NCBI GenBank assembly: GCA_017451395.1
Contig: JAFSPR010000099.1
Span: forward strand, 1-64,000
Length of the DNA: 64,000 nt
Direction: 5' to 3'
DNA from: Bacteroidales bacterium
Lineage (GTDB): Bacteria; Bacteroidota; Bacteroidia; Bacteroidales; UBA932
Shown here one piece after another: positions 52,515 to 61,068 of this stretch. The translations under genes and the position numbers were made by a program. Numbering within the stretch: the first letter of the stretch is position 1; each line of letters opens with the position of its first letter. The notes below the pieces were generated by a model. It was given only the letters and a program-made list of their open reading frames with translations. It did no database searches and was not told the DNA's origin.

Positions 52515-52579
52515 TGCAGCGATTCGAACGCTGACTGAGGGAACCAAAATCCCTAGTGCTACCATTACACCACAGTTCA
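52509..52579 (-). tRNA. tRNA-Gln (anticodon TTG)
   Basis: 71 nt on the minus strand. Acceptor arms TGAACTG and CAGTTCA pair fully. The D arm (GTG...CAC), anticodon stem AGGGA/TCCCT with loop TTTTGGT (anticodon TTG, reads CAA) and T arm AGCG-TTCGAAT-CGCT are all present. CCA is not encoded. The 3' acceptor strand is shared with one arm of the terminator. Confidence 0.95.
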
Positions 52580-52590
52580 ATTCCGGGATG

Positions 52591-52598
52591 CAAAGATA
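52591..52598 (-). promoter_or_regulatory. -7 element of tRNA-Gln
   Basis: TATCTTTG on the minus strand, 11 nt before the mature tRNA 5' end. Confidence 0.6.
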
Positions 52599-52624
52599 CT
52601 AGTTTTTTTTGAAACTGAAATACT

Positions 52625-52831
52625 CTATTTGAGGTACCTTGCTTTCATCTTTTCGATATCGGCCTCCCTGAGGCCCAGCGGACCGGTAAGGTAGGCGTGC
52701 ATAGAGCCCCATTTTTCATCTATAAGGTCCATATTGGGATAGAGGCACGGGCATTGACTATGCCCTTTACAGGAAGGAACTGTTCTCCACGGACTTGTGA
52801 CTGTGAATGCAGCATCTGGCTGGAAAATCAC
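52625..52831 (-). pseudogene. C-terminal remnant of a tyrosine/serine phosphatase-like gene
   Basis: A 68-codon open frame. Its last 35 residues (MDLIDEKWGSMHAYLTGPLG, then LREADIEKMKARYLK) resemble the C-terminal end of the Y_phosphatase3 family, where an xxIxxxYGSxxxYL-LGLxxxxIxxL pattern closes the protein. The catalytic P-loop (HCxxGKDRT) and the whole upstream domain are missing. The preceding codons do not resemble the family and may be noise. It is best read as a decayed 3' fragment. It overlaps the stop of the kinase-like gene by 4 bp. Confidence 0.5.
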
Positions 52832-53688
52832 TTTTCAAAATTCTTGATAAGCCGGTTCATGATAATCCGGAAAAATACCTTGTGCAGGATTGAGGGCTTC
52901 TGGTAATAAGCCCTCACGGCAAGGTCTGCGGCGCCAAACCGGGCGGCCTCACGGTCGAATTCGGCATGGTCCTTTTTCCCGGTATAGGCCGTTGCAAAGG
53001 CATCCCAGAAGAGGTTAAGCTGCTTTTCATCCATGTGGAAGATGTTCTGGGCCTGTTTTTGGGAAGCGTACACAACGCATGACAAATAAAGGTGGCCGAT
53101 ATCGAACATGGGATTCCCCCAAGAGAACCGTCCAAGGTCTATCCAGTAATACTTGTCTCCGGAAACAATCACATTCCCGGGCTGGAAGTCTCCGTGTACG
53201 CAGCCTGTACCCTCCGGCACGGCATTAATGAAAGCACGGAGAATCTCAATATTCTTTTTGCCGAAATAGCCGGATATCTCAAGCCCTTCCAGCGCCGTTT
53301 TCTTTCGGGCGGGAAATGCAGAAGCATTGCATGGCGTAGCCCACAGTTCTTTTCCACGCTTGCAGAAAAGCCGGGCCATTTCCTCTATGCGCTCAGGCTC
53401 ATCGTGGCAAATCCGGAAGATGGACTTCTTGTTCTTGATTCGCTCCATGATTGTGGCGTAGGCGTCTCCCACACGTACAATCTCATTCATCCCGGGCGTA
53501 CTTATGCCAAGGGCCGCCACGGAAGTGGACAGGTCATATTCGCTCTTGACCGTTTCAAGGCTATTCAGCCCCGCTTTGTTAACCTTCAGGAGTACCTCCG
53601 GCTGCTCCGGGTTCTCATAGGTGCTTCCATTACCGCCTTCGCCTGTTTTTGTCCAGGCCGAAAGGTCTATTTGCCTGTAGTTGTCCAT
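52828..53688 (-). CDS. Aminoglycoside/choline kinase-fold phosphotransferase
   Basis: 286 aa from the ATG at 53,688. The catalytic loop VHGDFQPGNVIV (about residue 166) and the metal-binding YYWIDLGRFSWGNPMFDIGHL (DFG-like Asp replaced in context by IDLGRF) are those of the APH superfamily. An N-terminal nucleotide-binding lobe starts WTKTGEGGNGSTYEN. Members phosphorylate small molecules such as aminoglycosides, choline or sugars; no substrate can be named. The RHH-like gene lies 19 bp upstream, in the same direction. Confidence 0.8.
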   Translation of the reverse strand: MDNYRQIDLSAWTKTGEGGNGSTYENPEQPEVLLKVNKAGLNSLETVKSEYDLSTSVAALGISTPGMNEIVRVGDAYATIMERIKNKKSIFRICHDEPERIEEMARLFCKRGKELWATPCNASAFPARKKTALEGLEISGYFGKKNIEILRAFINAVPEGTGCVHGDFQPGNVIVSGDKYYWIDLGRFSWGNPMFDIGHLYLSCVVYASQKQAQNIFHMDEKQLNLFWDAFATAYTGKKDHAEFDREAARFGAADLAVRAYYQKPSILHKVFFRIIMNRLIKNFEK

Positions 53689-53707
53689 GTTTTGCAAAAC
53701 AATATAT

Positions 53708-53938
53708 CTAGAACAAAGTAGGATGGTTCTCCTCCAGTTCCGAGAGAACTTTTGACATTATGGCCTCCCTGAAAAGGGCGCTGCGGGAGCGGACGCCAAA
53801 GCGGGAGCAGTACTCGTCTATGGCCGCCATCTCGGAGTCGTTGAAAAGAAGCACGTGGCGGTTGCGTCTTAAGAGCATCTCTCTCTGCTTCTCAAGGTAG
53901 AGGGGATCCACACCCGGTATTTTCTTTCTGCGGGCCAT
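53708..53938 (-). CDS. Small ribbon-helix-helix-like protein
   Basis: 76 aa. NRHVLLFNDSEMAAIDEYCSRFGVRSRSALFREAIMSKVLSEL has the strand then two-helix layout of ribbon-helix-helix DNA-binding proteins, with a basic N-terminus (MARRKKIPG). It lies 4 bp after the thioredoxin-like gene, so it belongs to the coaD-containing operon. No toxin partner is adjacent unless the kinase-like gene plays that role (speculative). Confidence 0.65.
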   Translation of the reverse strand: MARRKKIPGVDPLYLEKQREMLLRRNRHVLLFNDSEMAAIDEYCSRFGVRSRSALFREAIMSKVLSELEENHPTLF

Positions 53939-53942
53939 AACT

Positions 53943-55337
53943 CTATTTGCTTAGATCCACGTACCTGTGGATAATGTTACCCTTCCTGTCCAGTTCCAGG
54001 ATAAACGGCATTGCGGTAAGGTCAAAGGTCTCCAGAAGGGTTTCCGCAAGGGTGGGGTTGGAGGACATAAGGTCATCCATATCTACAAGAAGCACGCGCG
54101 CCCTGGGCTTGGAAACAATGAGCGCGGCAACATCGTCAAGGGTTTCCTTGCAGGCATTGCAGCCGCCGGTGTAAAACACCACGTATCCGGGCTTTCCCTT
54201 CAGTTTCCTGAGCGCGAACTCTCCTTCCCTGCCATCCCGGGCAAAAAGGCAGGGCTTTCTGCGGAGAACTCCCGGAACCTTTAGGTCAGGGACGCGGCTC
54301 CCTACCGGAGTGCGGGACGTCACATCGGCAAGAAAATGCCCCAGGGATATCACGTTTGCCGTATCGGAAGGCTCCGTCCATACGTCCGGAACGTTCAGGA
54401 ACTTGTCCCTGAATGGGATTATAGCGTCCTTGTAAACCTCTTCCCGGCGGCCGGCGAGGAAGTAAAGGAGGTCTCCCTCCACCTGCTTGAAGGAATCTAT
54501 GTCTCCTTCCCCGAAGGTGCGGGCGGCAAGGTAATCGGCCACATCAAGGACGTCAGACACTTTGAGGGTGTCTCCGTAGGCATCGAACATCTGGGCGTAG
54601 CGCTCCATCTGGATGTCGGAGCCATAGACGTAAGTGCCGGTGGAGAACTCCCGCCCAAGCAGCATCCTGAGAGACGGGACGTCAAGCCCGCGGCCAAGGA
54701 TCTTTCCGGAAGGGCCGATCAGGAACATCCACGGGGTTTTAAGCACGCCGTAGTTCATCTGCCAGTCTTCGTCCGGGCCGGGATTGTTGACGTTCACATC
54801 CACAAGGCGGAAAGCGTATTCTCCGGAATCGGCCAGTTTCTTTAGTTCGGCCGATGTAGCCTTGCAGGTGCTGCAGTCAGGCGCATAGAAGTAAAGGACT
54901 GTGTATTCTCCTTTCACGGGAACGCTTACGACGGCTCCGGAGCGGTCTTTCAGGGTGGCTGCCGGCGCCTGCTGGCCAATCAGAGAACCGCGGTTGAAGG
55001 TGGCGTAGATATCGGCATTCCGTAAATCCTCGTCGGAATGCATCTTAACCTTTCCGGAGAGGAACCATTTATCTGCAACGTGTACCGCAACTGCGTCATC
55101 TCCCATAATCTTGGAACGGAGATAGTGGTCATAGATTTTCAGGGCCACGTATTGGCGCACAAGTGAGTCACGGCAGGACTCAATGAGGAAGTCGCACTCG
55201 TTGTTCTGCACGCTCACGGGTTCTCCGGCAAGCGCCGCAAAATACTGCTCCAGTTTGGCGCCCAGTTCAGGATACTCCTGGGCCCGCGCTCCAAGGGCGA
55301 TGATGCCCGCACATATAGCCAGGATAAACTTTTTCAT
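53943..55337 (-). CDS. Secreted protein with two thioredoxin-like domains
   Basis: 464 aa. Signal peptide MKKFILAICAGIIALGARA; an N-terminal helical segment (about 20-105) like the DUF5106-type modules; a first thioredoxin-like domain with CSTC in LYFYAPDCSTCKATSAELKK (about residue 155); a middle helical region; and a second thioredoxin-like domain with CNAC in VVFYTGGCNACKETLDDVAA (about residue 397). Two CxxC motifs in one periplasmic chain suggest a disulfide reductase or relay (inference). Its start overlaps the coaD stop by 4 bp. Confidence 0.85.
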   Translation of the reverse strand: MKKFILAICAGIIALGARAQEYPELGAKLEQYFAALAGEPVSVQNNECDFLIESCRDSLVRQYVALKIYDHYLRSKIMGDDAVAVHVADKWFLSGKVKMHSDEDLRNADIYATFNRGSLIGQQAPAATLKDRSGAVVSVPVKGEYTVLYFYAPDCSTCKATSAELKKLADSGEYAFRLVDVNVNNPGPDEDWQMNYGVLKTPWMFLIGPSGKILGRGLDVPSLRMLLGREFSTGTYVYGSDIQMERYAQMFDAYGDTLKVSDVLDVADYLAARTFGEGDIDSFKQVEGDLLYFLAGRREEVYKDAIIPFRDKFLNVPDVWTEPSDTANVISLGHFLADVTSRTPVGSRVPDLKVPGVLRRKPCLFARDGREGEFALRKLKGKPGYVVFYTGGCNACKETLDDVAALIVSKPRARVLLVDMDDLMSSNPTLAETLLETFDLTAMPFILELDRKGNIIHRYVDLSK

Positions 55338-55792
55338 AACTTTACCCCCTTTGGAATGAATGCGGAATAGTCTCCGCCGTGCTTGAGGATATCCCTCACG
55401 GCCGATGACGAGATATGCGCAAATTCCTGCGCAGTAGGGATGATGATGGTCTCTATGTCCGGAGCCAGGCGGCGGTTAGCATCGGCGATGGAACGCTCCG
55501 TCTCAAAGTCTATCATATTGCGCACGCCGCGAACGATGTGCCTTATTCCCAGTTTCCGGCAAAGGTCTATTGTGAGGCTGTCGTACTGGATCACGGACAC
55601 TCCGGGGATGCCGGAAGTGGCCTGGTTTATTATCTGAAGGCGCTTTGGCATATCAAAGAAGCCCCTCTTGTCCTGGTTGATGCCCACTGCCACCACAACT
55701 TCGTCGAACATGGTGAGGGCACGCCTCAGGATGTTGAGATGACCTGCGGTGAAGGGGTCGAAAGATCCGGGGAAAAGTGCTATTCGTTTCAT
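55334..55792 (-). CDS. coaD: Phosphopantetheine adenylyltransferase
   Basis: 152 aa. MKRIALFPGSFDPFTAGHLNIL carries the nucleotidyltransferase TxGH motif; GVRNMIDFETERSIADANRR and EFAHISSSAVRDI are the conserved substrate and ATP segments. It makes dephospho-CoA from phosphopantetheine. The ATG at 55,792 gives the canonical start and an exact 4-bp overlap (ATGA) with the ung stop; an ATG three codons earlier is possible. Confidence 0.96.
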   Translation of the reverse strand: MKRIALFPGSFDPFTAGHLNILRRALTMFDEVVVAVGINQDKRGFFDMPKRLQIINQATSGIPGVSVIQYDSLTIDLCRKLGIRHIVRGVRNMIDFETERSIADANRRLAPDIETIIIPTAQEFAHISSSAVRDILKHGGDYSAFIPKGVKL

Positions 55793-56457
55793 AATTGCCA
55801 TTGTATGGGTTCAAGACCCTCGGAGATAAGGATCTGGTTTGCTTTTGAAAAATGCCTGCAGCCGAAGAAGGCCCCGCGGGCGAGGGGAGAGGGGTGCGCC
55901 GCCATAAGCACGTGGTGCTTTGTGGTGTCAATGAGAGCCGATTTCTCCTGCGCGAACCTGCCCCACAGGAGGAACACAACGCCTTCACGGCGCTCCGATA
56001 TGGTGCGGATTACGGCGTCAGTAAACTCCATCCAGCCTATGCGGCTGTGGGATGTGGGCTGCCCTGCCTCTACGGTAAGGACGCTGTTGAGGAGGAGCAC
56101 CCCCTGGCGTGCCCAGCCCTCAAGGTTGGGGCGGCCGCTCATCTTCACTCCAAGGTCCGTTTCAATTTCCTGGAAGATATTCTTCAGGGACGGGGGAGCA
56201 GGAATGCCGTCAGGGACGGAGAAGGAAAGGCCCATGGCCTGCCCGGGGCCGTGGTAGGGGTCCTGCCCAAGGATAACCACCTTCACATCCGGCAGGGGAG
56301 TAAGGTCGAAGGCCCTGAAAATGGAAGGCCCGGGAGGGTATATCACCTTCCCGGCCCGCTTCTCACCATGCAGAAAGCGCACTAACTGCTCAAAGTACGG
56401 TTTCCCGAACTCTTCGGCAAGTGCGCTTTTCCAGCTATTCTCTATCTTTACGTCCAT
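55789..56457 (-). CDS. ung: Uracil-DNA glycosylase
   Basis: 222 aa. VVILGQDPYHGPGQAMGLSFSV holds the catalytic Asp and uracil pocket; HPSPLARGAFFGCRHF is the leucine-loop region. It removes uracil from DNA. It sits 3 bp after lon and overlaps coaD by 4 bp. Confidence 0.97.
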   Translation of the reverse strand: MDVKIENSWKSALAEEFGKPYFEQLVRFLHGEKRAGKVIYPPGPSIFRAFDLTPLPDVKVVILGQDPYHGPGQAMGLSFSVPDGIPAPPSLKNIFQEIETDLGVKMSGRPNLEGWARQGVLLLNSVLTVEAGQPTSHSRIGWMEFTDAVIRTISERREGVVFLLWGRFAQEKSALIDTTKHHVLMAAHPSPLARGAFFGCRHFSKANQILISEGLEPIQWQL

Positions 56458-56460
56458 TGT

Positions 56461-58863
56461 CTAAAAGATTGCCGCAATTACATCGGCAATAGTCTTTACA
56501 TAGACAAAGGTAAGACCTTTTACGTAAATTTCCTTTATATCTTCAACATCTTTTCTGTTTTCTTCAGATATAATAATGGTATGCACGCCCGCGCGCTTGG
56601 CCGCAAGGATCTTCTCCTTGATGCCTCCAACCGGCAGCACACGCCCCCTCAGGGTCATTTCTCCGGTCATTGCATAGCCTGTTTTTGGCGCCTGGCCGCG
56701 GAGTGCGGAAACAATTGAAGAAACCAGCGTTATACCTGCGGACGGGCCGTCCTTGGGCACTGCGCCCTCCGGCACATGGACGTGGATGTCCTTTGCCATG
56801 AACTGCTCCGTTGTCATATCGGCCAGTTCAGGATGGGCCTTTATGTACTGCCAGGCAATCTGGGCGCTCTCCTTCATCACGTCCCCAAGGTTTCCGGTCA
56901 TTGAGAGGTTTCCCTTCCCGGCCGATACCTGGCTTTCCACGAAGAGGATCTCGCCTCCCATTTCCGTCCAGGCGAGGCCCGTGACCACGCCGGGGCCTTC
57001 GTTGCCCTTTACGTCGTCGTGGAAGCAGGTGGGGAGGCCAAGGTATTCGCGGAGGTGCTCAGGCCCTACGCAGGCGGGACGGTCCTCGTTCATGGCAATC
57101 TTCTTTGCGGTTACGCGGGCAATCTTCGCTATCTGCTTCTCAAGGCCGCGGACACCGCTCTCGTGGGTGTACTTGTCGATTATTTCCTTGATTGCTTCGT
57201 CGGAAATGCTCAGTTCATCGGCCTTCAGTCCGTGCTCGCGGGTTTGCTTGGGGACAAGGTACATCTTTGCGATCTGGAGTTTTTCCTCGGCCAGGTAACC
57301 GCTCACGTTTATCATCTCCATACGGTCCTTGAGGGCGGGCTGGATGGTCCCTATGCCGTTTGCCGTGGTGATGAAAAGGACGTTGGACAGGTCGTAGTCA
57401 ATGTCCAGGTAGTTGTCGTGGAAGGCGTTGTTCTGCTCCGGGTCCAGGGCCTCAAGGAGGGCGCTTGAAGGGTCTCCCTTGAAATCCTGTGACAGTTTGT
57501 CAATCTCGTCCAGCACGATCACTGGGTTGGAGGTTCCGGCTCTCTGGATTCCGCTGAGGATACGGCCTGGGAGGGCTCCCACATAGGTTTTGCGATGACC
57601 GCGGATCTCCGCTTCGTCGTGCATGCCGCCAAGCGAGATGCGAATGTATTTGCGGCCGAGGGCCCTTGCGATGGACTTTCCGAGGGATGTCTTTCCCACT
57701 CCGGGAGGGCCCCAGAGGCACAGGATGGGGGATTTCATATTGCCATTGAGTTTAAGCACTGCAAGGTATTCTATGATACGTTCCTTAACCTGCTCAAGGC
57801 CAAAGTGGTCCTCGTCCAGAACGTTCTGGGCGTTGCCAAGGTCAAGGTTGTCGTCAGACATCTCTCCCCAGGGAAGGTCCAGCATAAACTGGAGGAAGTT
57901 GAGCTGGATGCTGTAATCCGGGGAAGTGGGGTTGAATTTCTCAAGGCGGCTCATCTCCTTGTCAAAGATGGCGCGCACTTCCTTTGACCACTTCTTTTCA
58001 TCGGCCCTCCTTCTCATCTTCTCCATTTCCTCGCCTTCGTCCATACCAAGTTCCTCCTGGATGGTGCGGAGCTGGTTGTTGAGGTAGTACTCCCTCTGCT
58101 GCTGGTCTATGTCAGTTTTGACCTTCTGGTTTATCTCCTGCTTTATCTGGATGAGTTGGATCTGGGTGTCAAGCACCTTCAGAAGTTCCAGGCCACGGAG
58201 GTAGATGTTCTCTATGTCAAGAAGAGCGGCGCGTTCCGAGAAGTTCTCCGTCTCTATGGTGGTGGCGATGAAATTCACCAGGAAATGGAAGTTGTCGATG
58301 CTCCTCAGGGCCCCCACCGCCTCCTTTGGCGCAAAGGATGAGGTTTTTACAATGGTGGCCGATTTCTCCTTGAGGGATTCCGAGAGCACGTGGAGTTCCC
58401 TTTCATCGGCATCCTTTGGCAAGAACTCCTCAAGGCAGGTGACACGCGCGGTGATGTAGGGGTCGTAACTGACAACCTCTTCAATGCGGCAGAGGGATGC
58501 GCCCTGAAGGATGGCGGTGACGGTGCCGTCAGGCATCTCAAGGGTTTTTATGAGTTTGCAGACGGTGCCGCGGGGGGCGAGGTCGCTCTCCGTGGGGTCT
58601 TCTACGGCAACGTCCATCTGGGGGACAGCCGCAAGCCAGCCGCTGCCTCCTTCAACAGCCTCCACCAGTTTGATGGATTTTTCCCTGCCCACCGTGACTG
58701 GGAATACCGTCCCGGGGAACACTATGGCGTTCCGAAGGGGCAACAGGGGGATAGTGGGCGGGATTTCCGCCGGGTTGAAATTAAGTGATCCGGCATCTCC
58801 CACAACCGGCATTATGTTCACTTCCACGCCCGCCTGGGCGCCAATCATATCTTGTAATTTCAT
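56461..58863 (-). CDS. lon: ATP-dependent protease Lon
   Basis: 800 aa from the ATG at 58,863; a GTG at 58,896 would add 11 residues. The N-terminal substrate domain begins [19 protein letters not shown]. The AAA+ module has [18 protein letters not shown] and [11 protein letters not shown]. The proteolytic domain has the catalytic Ser in [10 protein letters not shown] and Lys in [11 protein letters not shown]. It degrades misfolded and regulatory proteins in the cytoplasm. A candidate -7 element, TATTCTTG, lies at 58,939-58,932 on the minus strand. Confidence 0.96.
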   Translation of the reverse strand: MKLQDMIGAQAGVEVNIMPVVGDAGSLNFNPAEIPPTIPLLPLRNAIVFPGTVFPVTVGREKSIKLVEAVEGGSGWLAAVPQMDVAVEDPTESDLAPRGTVCKLIKTLEMPDGTVTAILQGASLCRIEEVVSYDPYITARVTCLEEFLPKDADERELHVLSESLKEKSATIVKTSSFAPKEAVGALRSIDNFHFLVNFIATTIETENFSERAALLDIENIYLRGLELLKVLDTQIQLIQIKQEINQKVKTDIDQQQREYYLNNQLRTIQEELGMDEGEEMEKMRRRADEKKWSKEVRAIFDKEMSRLEKFNPTSPDYSIQLNFLQFMLDLPWGEMSDDNLDLGNAQNVLDEDHFGLEQVKERIIEYLAVLKLNGNMKSPILCLWGPPGVGKTSLGKSIARALGRKYIRISLGGMHDEAEIRGHRKTYVGALPGRILSGIQRAGTSNPVIVLDEIDKLSQDFKGDPSSALLEALDPEQNNAFHDNYLDIDYDLSNVLFITTANGIGTIQPALKDRMEMINVSGYLAEEKLQIAKMYLVPKQTREHGLKADELSISDEAIKEIIDKYTHESGVRGLEKQIAKIARVTAKKIAMNEDRPACVGPEHLREYLGLPTCFHDDVKGNEGPGVVTGLAWTEMGGEILFVESQVSAGKGNLSMTGNLGDVMKESAQIAWQYIKAHPELADMTTEQFMAKDIHVHVPEGAVPKDGPSAGITLVSSIVSALRGQAPKTGYAMTGEMTLRGRVLPVGGIKEKILAAKRAGVHTIIISEENRKDVEDIKEIYVKGLTFVYVKTIADVIAAIF

Positions 58864-58978
58864 AATATCTGCCAAAATGTCATACTTTATGGACACAATG
58901 GTCCCGGTCCCTATATGGTCAATCTCCGTGCCAAGAATAAATTTTGCTCTATCATTTTGATTTTAAGAATAAAATACC

Positions 58979-58986
58979 TAATTTTG
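58979..58986 (+). promoter_or_regulatory. -7 element of the HU gene
   Basis: TAATTTTG, 41 nt before the ATG at 59,028; a TTTTGA-type -33 region lies about 25 bp further up. Confidence 0.5.
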
Positions 58987-59027
58987 CCGAGTTATTCGGG
59001 AAACCCTAAATTTAAAACTTAATAACT

Positions 59028-59306
59028 ATGACTAAGGCAGAGATTGTAAACGAAGTAGCAAAGGCTACAGGAATTGAAAAGGCAACGGTACTTGCAGTTG
59101 TTGAGAATTTCACAGAGGTTGTGAAGGAATCACTGGTGGCAGGTAACCCCGTTTATCTTCGTGGATTCGGCAGCTTCATCATCAAGCACCGTGCTCAGAA
59201 GGCCGCGCGCAACATTACCCGCAAGACCACTATGACCATCCCCGCCCACGACATTCCTGCTTTCAAGCCCGCCAAGACGTTTGTCAACGCTGTTAAGGAG
59301 AAATAA
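59028..59306 (+). CDS. HU family DNA-binding protein
   Basis: 92 aa. MTKAEIVNEVAKATGIEKATV followed by VVKESLVAGNPVYLRGFGSF and the arm segment RNITRKTTMTIPAHDIPAFKP are those of HU/IHF proteins. It binds and bends DNA as a dimer in the nucleoid. It is first in a short transcript with the tiny basic protein (20 bp gap). Confidence 0.95.
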   Translation: MTKAEIVNEVAKATGIEKATVLAVVENFTEVVKESLVAGNPVYLRGFGSFIIKHRAQKAARNITRKTTMTIPAHDIPAFKPAKTFVNAVKEK

Positions 59307-59326
59307 TCTTAAACAACTTATTAATT

Positions 59327-59416
59327 ATGCCTAACGGTAAGAAGCATAAACGGCACAAGATGGCAACGCACAAGCGCAAGAAGCGCTTGCGCAAGAACCG
59401 CCACAAGAAGAAGTAA
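59327..59416 (+). CDS. Tiny basic protein of the AURKAIP1/COX24 (mS38-like) type
   Basis: 29 aa, starting MPNGKKHKRHKMATHKRKKR; well over half the residues are Lys, Arg or His. The pattern HKRKKRLRKNRHKKK matches the short COX24/AURKAIP1 domain of mitochondrial small-subunit protein mS38 and its bacterial counterparts, annotated as tiny proteins across Bacteroidota. A ribosomal role is likely (inference). It lies between the HU gene and a clear terminator. Confidence 0.8.
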   Translation: MPNGKKHKRHKMATHKRKKRLRKNRHKKK

Positions 59417-59433
59417 CAACTTCTTAAAGTTAA

Positions 59434-59467
59434 GGGCTTGCGGAGTGATTCGCAAAGCCCTTTTTTT
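59434..59467 (+). terminator. Terminator after the HU/COX24-like operon
   Basis: Stem GGGCTTGCG / CGCAAAGCCC (one bulged A), 8-nt loop, then seven T. Confidence 0.85.
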
Positions 59468-59484
59468 AAACCAATAATTTCCAA

Positions 59485-61053
59485 ATGGAAGGCCCTACAA
59501 AACCGGACAAGGATTTAATTGTTGACGTAACGCCAACTCAGGTACATATCGCCCTGATGGAAAATCACCGGCTGATAGAGTACTCTGCAGAGTCCAGCAC
59601 TGGGAACAAGTTCACCGTAGGAGACGTTCACCTTGGAAGGGTGAAAAAGATCCTCCCCAATCTCAATGCTGCCTTCGTGGATATCGGCGACAAAAAGGAA
59701 GCCTTCATACATTACCTGGACCTTGGTCTGTATTTCCACGCCTTCGACCAATTTGTACGGGAGTCCAACCAGAACACAAACCTGAAGGACCTGTACTCCG
59801 GAATCAGGACAGGTGACCCTCTTCCAAAGGAGGGGCGCATAGAGGAAATCCTCAGGCCCGGCCAGATGATAGTGGCCCAGATAGTAAAGGAGCCCATATC
59901 CACCAAGGGATCAAGACTTACCGCGGAAATTTCATTGGCAGGAAGAAACATTGTACTTCTCCCCTTCGCCTCAAAGGTGTCAATCTCCCAGAAGATTGCC
60001 GGCAAGGAAGAGAAACGTAGACTTGAGACACTTGTAAAGAGCATCCTCCCCAAGAATTACGGTGCAATCATACGCACCGCCGCTGAGGGCAAGAACGCCG
60101 CCACCCTTGTGGGTGAGACGGAATCCCTCATAGAGAAGTGGGAGGGTTCCTGGAAAAAGATCGCCACTTCCAAAAACGTCCAACTGCTCTTCACGGAATA
60201 CAGCAAGACAACTACCGTCCTGAGGGACCTTCTCAACGACTCCTTCTCCAATATCTGGATCAACGATGAGCGGGTGGCCGAAGAAGCCCGGAAGTATGTC
60301 TCCCTGATATCCCCGGAGCAGGAAAAGATAGTCCACCTCTATGAAGGCAAGCAGCCCATCTTCGACCACTTTGAGGTCACAAGGCAGATAAAGGGCTCCT
60401 TCGGAAAGGTGGTTCCCATGAGGCAGGGCGCATATCTGGTGATCGAAACCACGGAAGCGCTGAACGTCATTGACGTAAACAGCGGCATCAGGACCAAGAC
60501 CTCGGACCAGGAGGAGAACTCCTTCGAGGTAAACAAGATAGCCGCAGAAGAAATAGCGCGTCAGCTCAGGCTCCGTGATATGGGAGGAATAGTGATTGTG
60601 GACTTCATAGATATGGAATCCAATGACCACAAGAACGCCCTCCACAAGTATATGCAGGAACTTATGGAAAATGACAGGGCCAAGCACAACGTGCTTCCGC
60701 TCACAAAGTTCGGGCTTATGCAGATAACCCGGCAGCGGATAAGGCCCGTGACGGAAATCAACACCTCGGAGCAGTGTCCCGTGTGCCACGGCACCGGAAA
60801 GATCCACTCCAGCGTGGTGATTGATGAGGAAATCGAAAGAAAGATTGCCTTCTACGTCATAGAAAAAGGTGTCCGGTCCCTCACTCTCAAAACAAGCCCC
60901 ATTCTGGGAGCCTACCTGAAGAGGGGACTGTTAAATTCCTTCCTCACCAGGTGGCGCAAGCGCTACAAGGTGAAACTGGAACTACAGGAAGTGACAGAGT
61001 TCTCTGTCCTGCAAAATGAATTGTTCAATGAAAAGGGGGACAAGCTTGAATAG
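59485..61053 (+). CDS. rng: Ribonuclease G/E family endoribonuclease
   Basis: 522 aa. An S1-like domain at about 38-120 (GDVHLGRVKKILPNLNAAFVDIGDKKEAFIHY) is followed by the catalytic RNase E/G core with DVNSGIRTK (metal-binding Asp about 332) and FIDMESNDHKNALHKYMQELM (second Asp). The zinc-link CPVCHGTG follows at about residue 431. Its length fits RNase G, with no long degradosome scaffold tail. It processes rRNA and degrades mRNA. The terminator for this gene overlaps its last codons. Confidence 0.95.
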   Translation: MEGPTKPDKDLIVDVTPTQVHIALMENHRLIEYSAESSTGNKFTVGDVHLGRVKKILPNLNAAFVDIGDKKEAFIHYLDLGLYFHAFDQFVRESNQNTNLKDLYSGIRTGDPLPKEGRIEEILRPGQMIVAQIVKEPISTKGSRLTAEISLAGRNIVLLPFASKVSISQKIAGKEEKRRLETLVKSILPKNYGAIIRTAAEGKNAATLVGETESLIEKWEGSWKKIATSKNVQLLFTEYSKTTTVLRDLLNDSFSNIWINDERVAEEARKYVSLISPEQEKIVHLYEGKQPIFDHFEVTRQIKGSFGKVVPMRQGAYLVIETTEALNVIDVNSGIRTKTSDQEENSFEVNKIAAEEIARQLRLRDMGGIVIVDFIDMESNDHKNALHKYMQELMENDRAKHNVLPLTKFGLMQITRQRIRPVTEINTSEQCPVCHGTGKIHSSVVIDEEIERKIAFYVIEKGVRSLTLKTSPILGAYLKRGLLNSFLTRWRKRYKVKLELQEVTEFSVLQNELFNEKGDKLE

Positions 61054-61068
61054 CTTGCCCCTTTTTTT
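61035..61068. terminator. Terminator shared by rng and alr
   Basis: GGGG-A-CAAGCT / AGCTTG-CCCC around TGAAT, followed by seven T on the plus strand and preceded by AAAA for the minus strand. It overlaps the rng stop and reaches the alr stop. Confidence 0.75.

Noticed and set aside
52472..52579. Attachment site of an integrated element at tRNA-Gln
   Set aside because: The acceptor sequence recurs only as the inverted arm of the terminator; no direct repeat of the tRNA end and no integrase is seen nearby.
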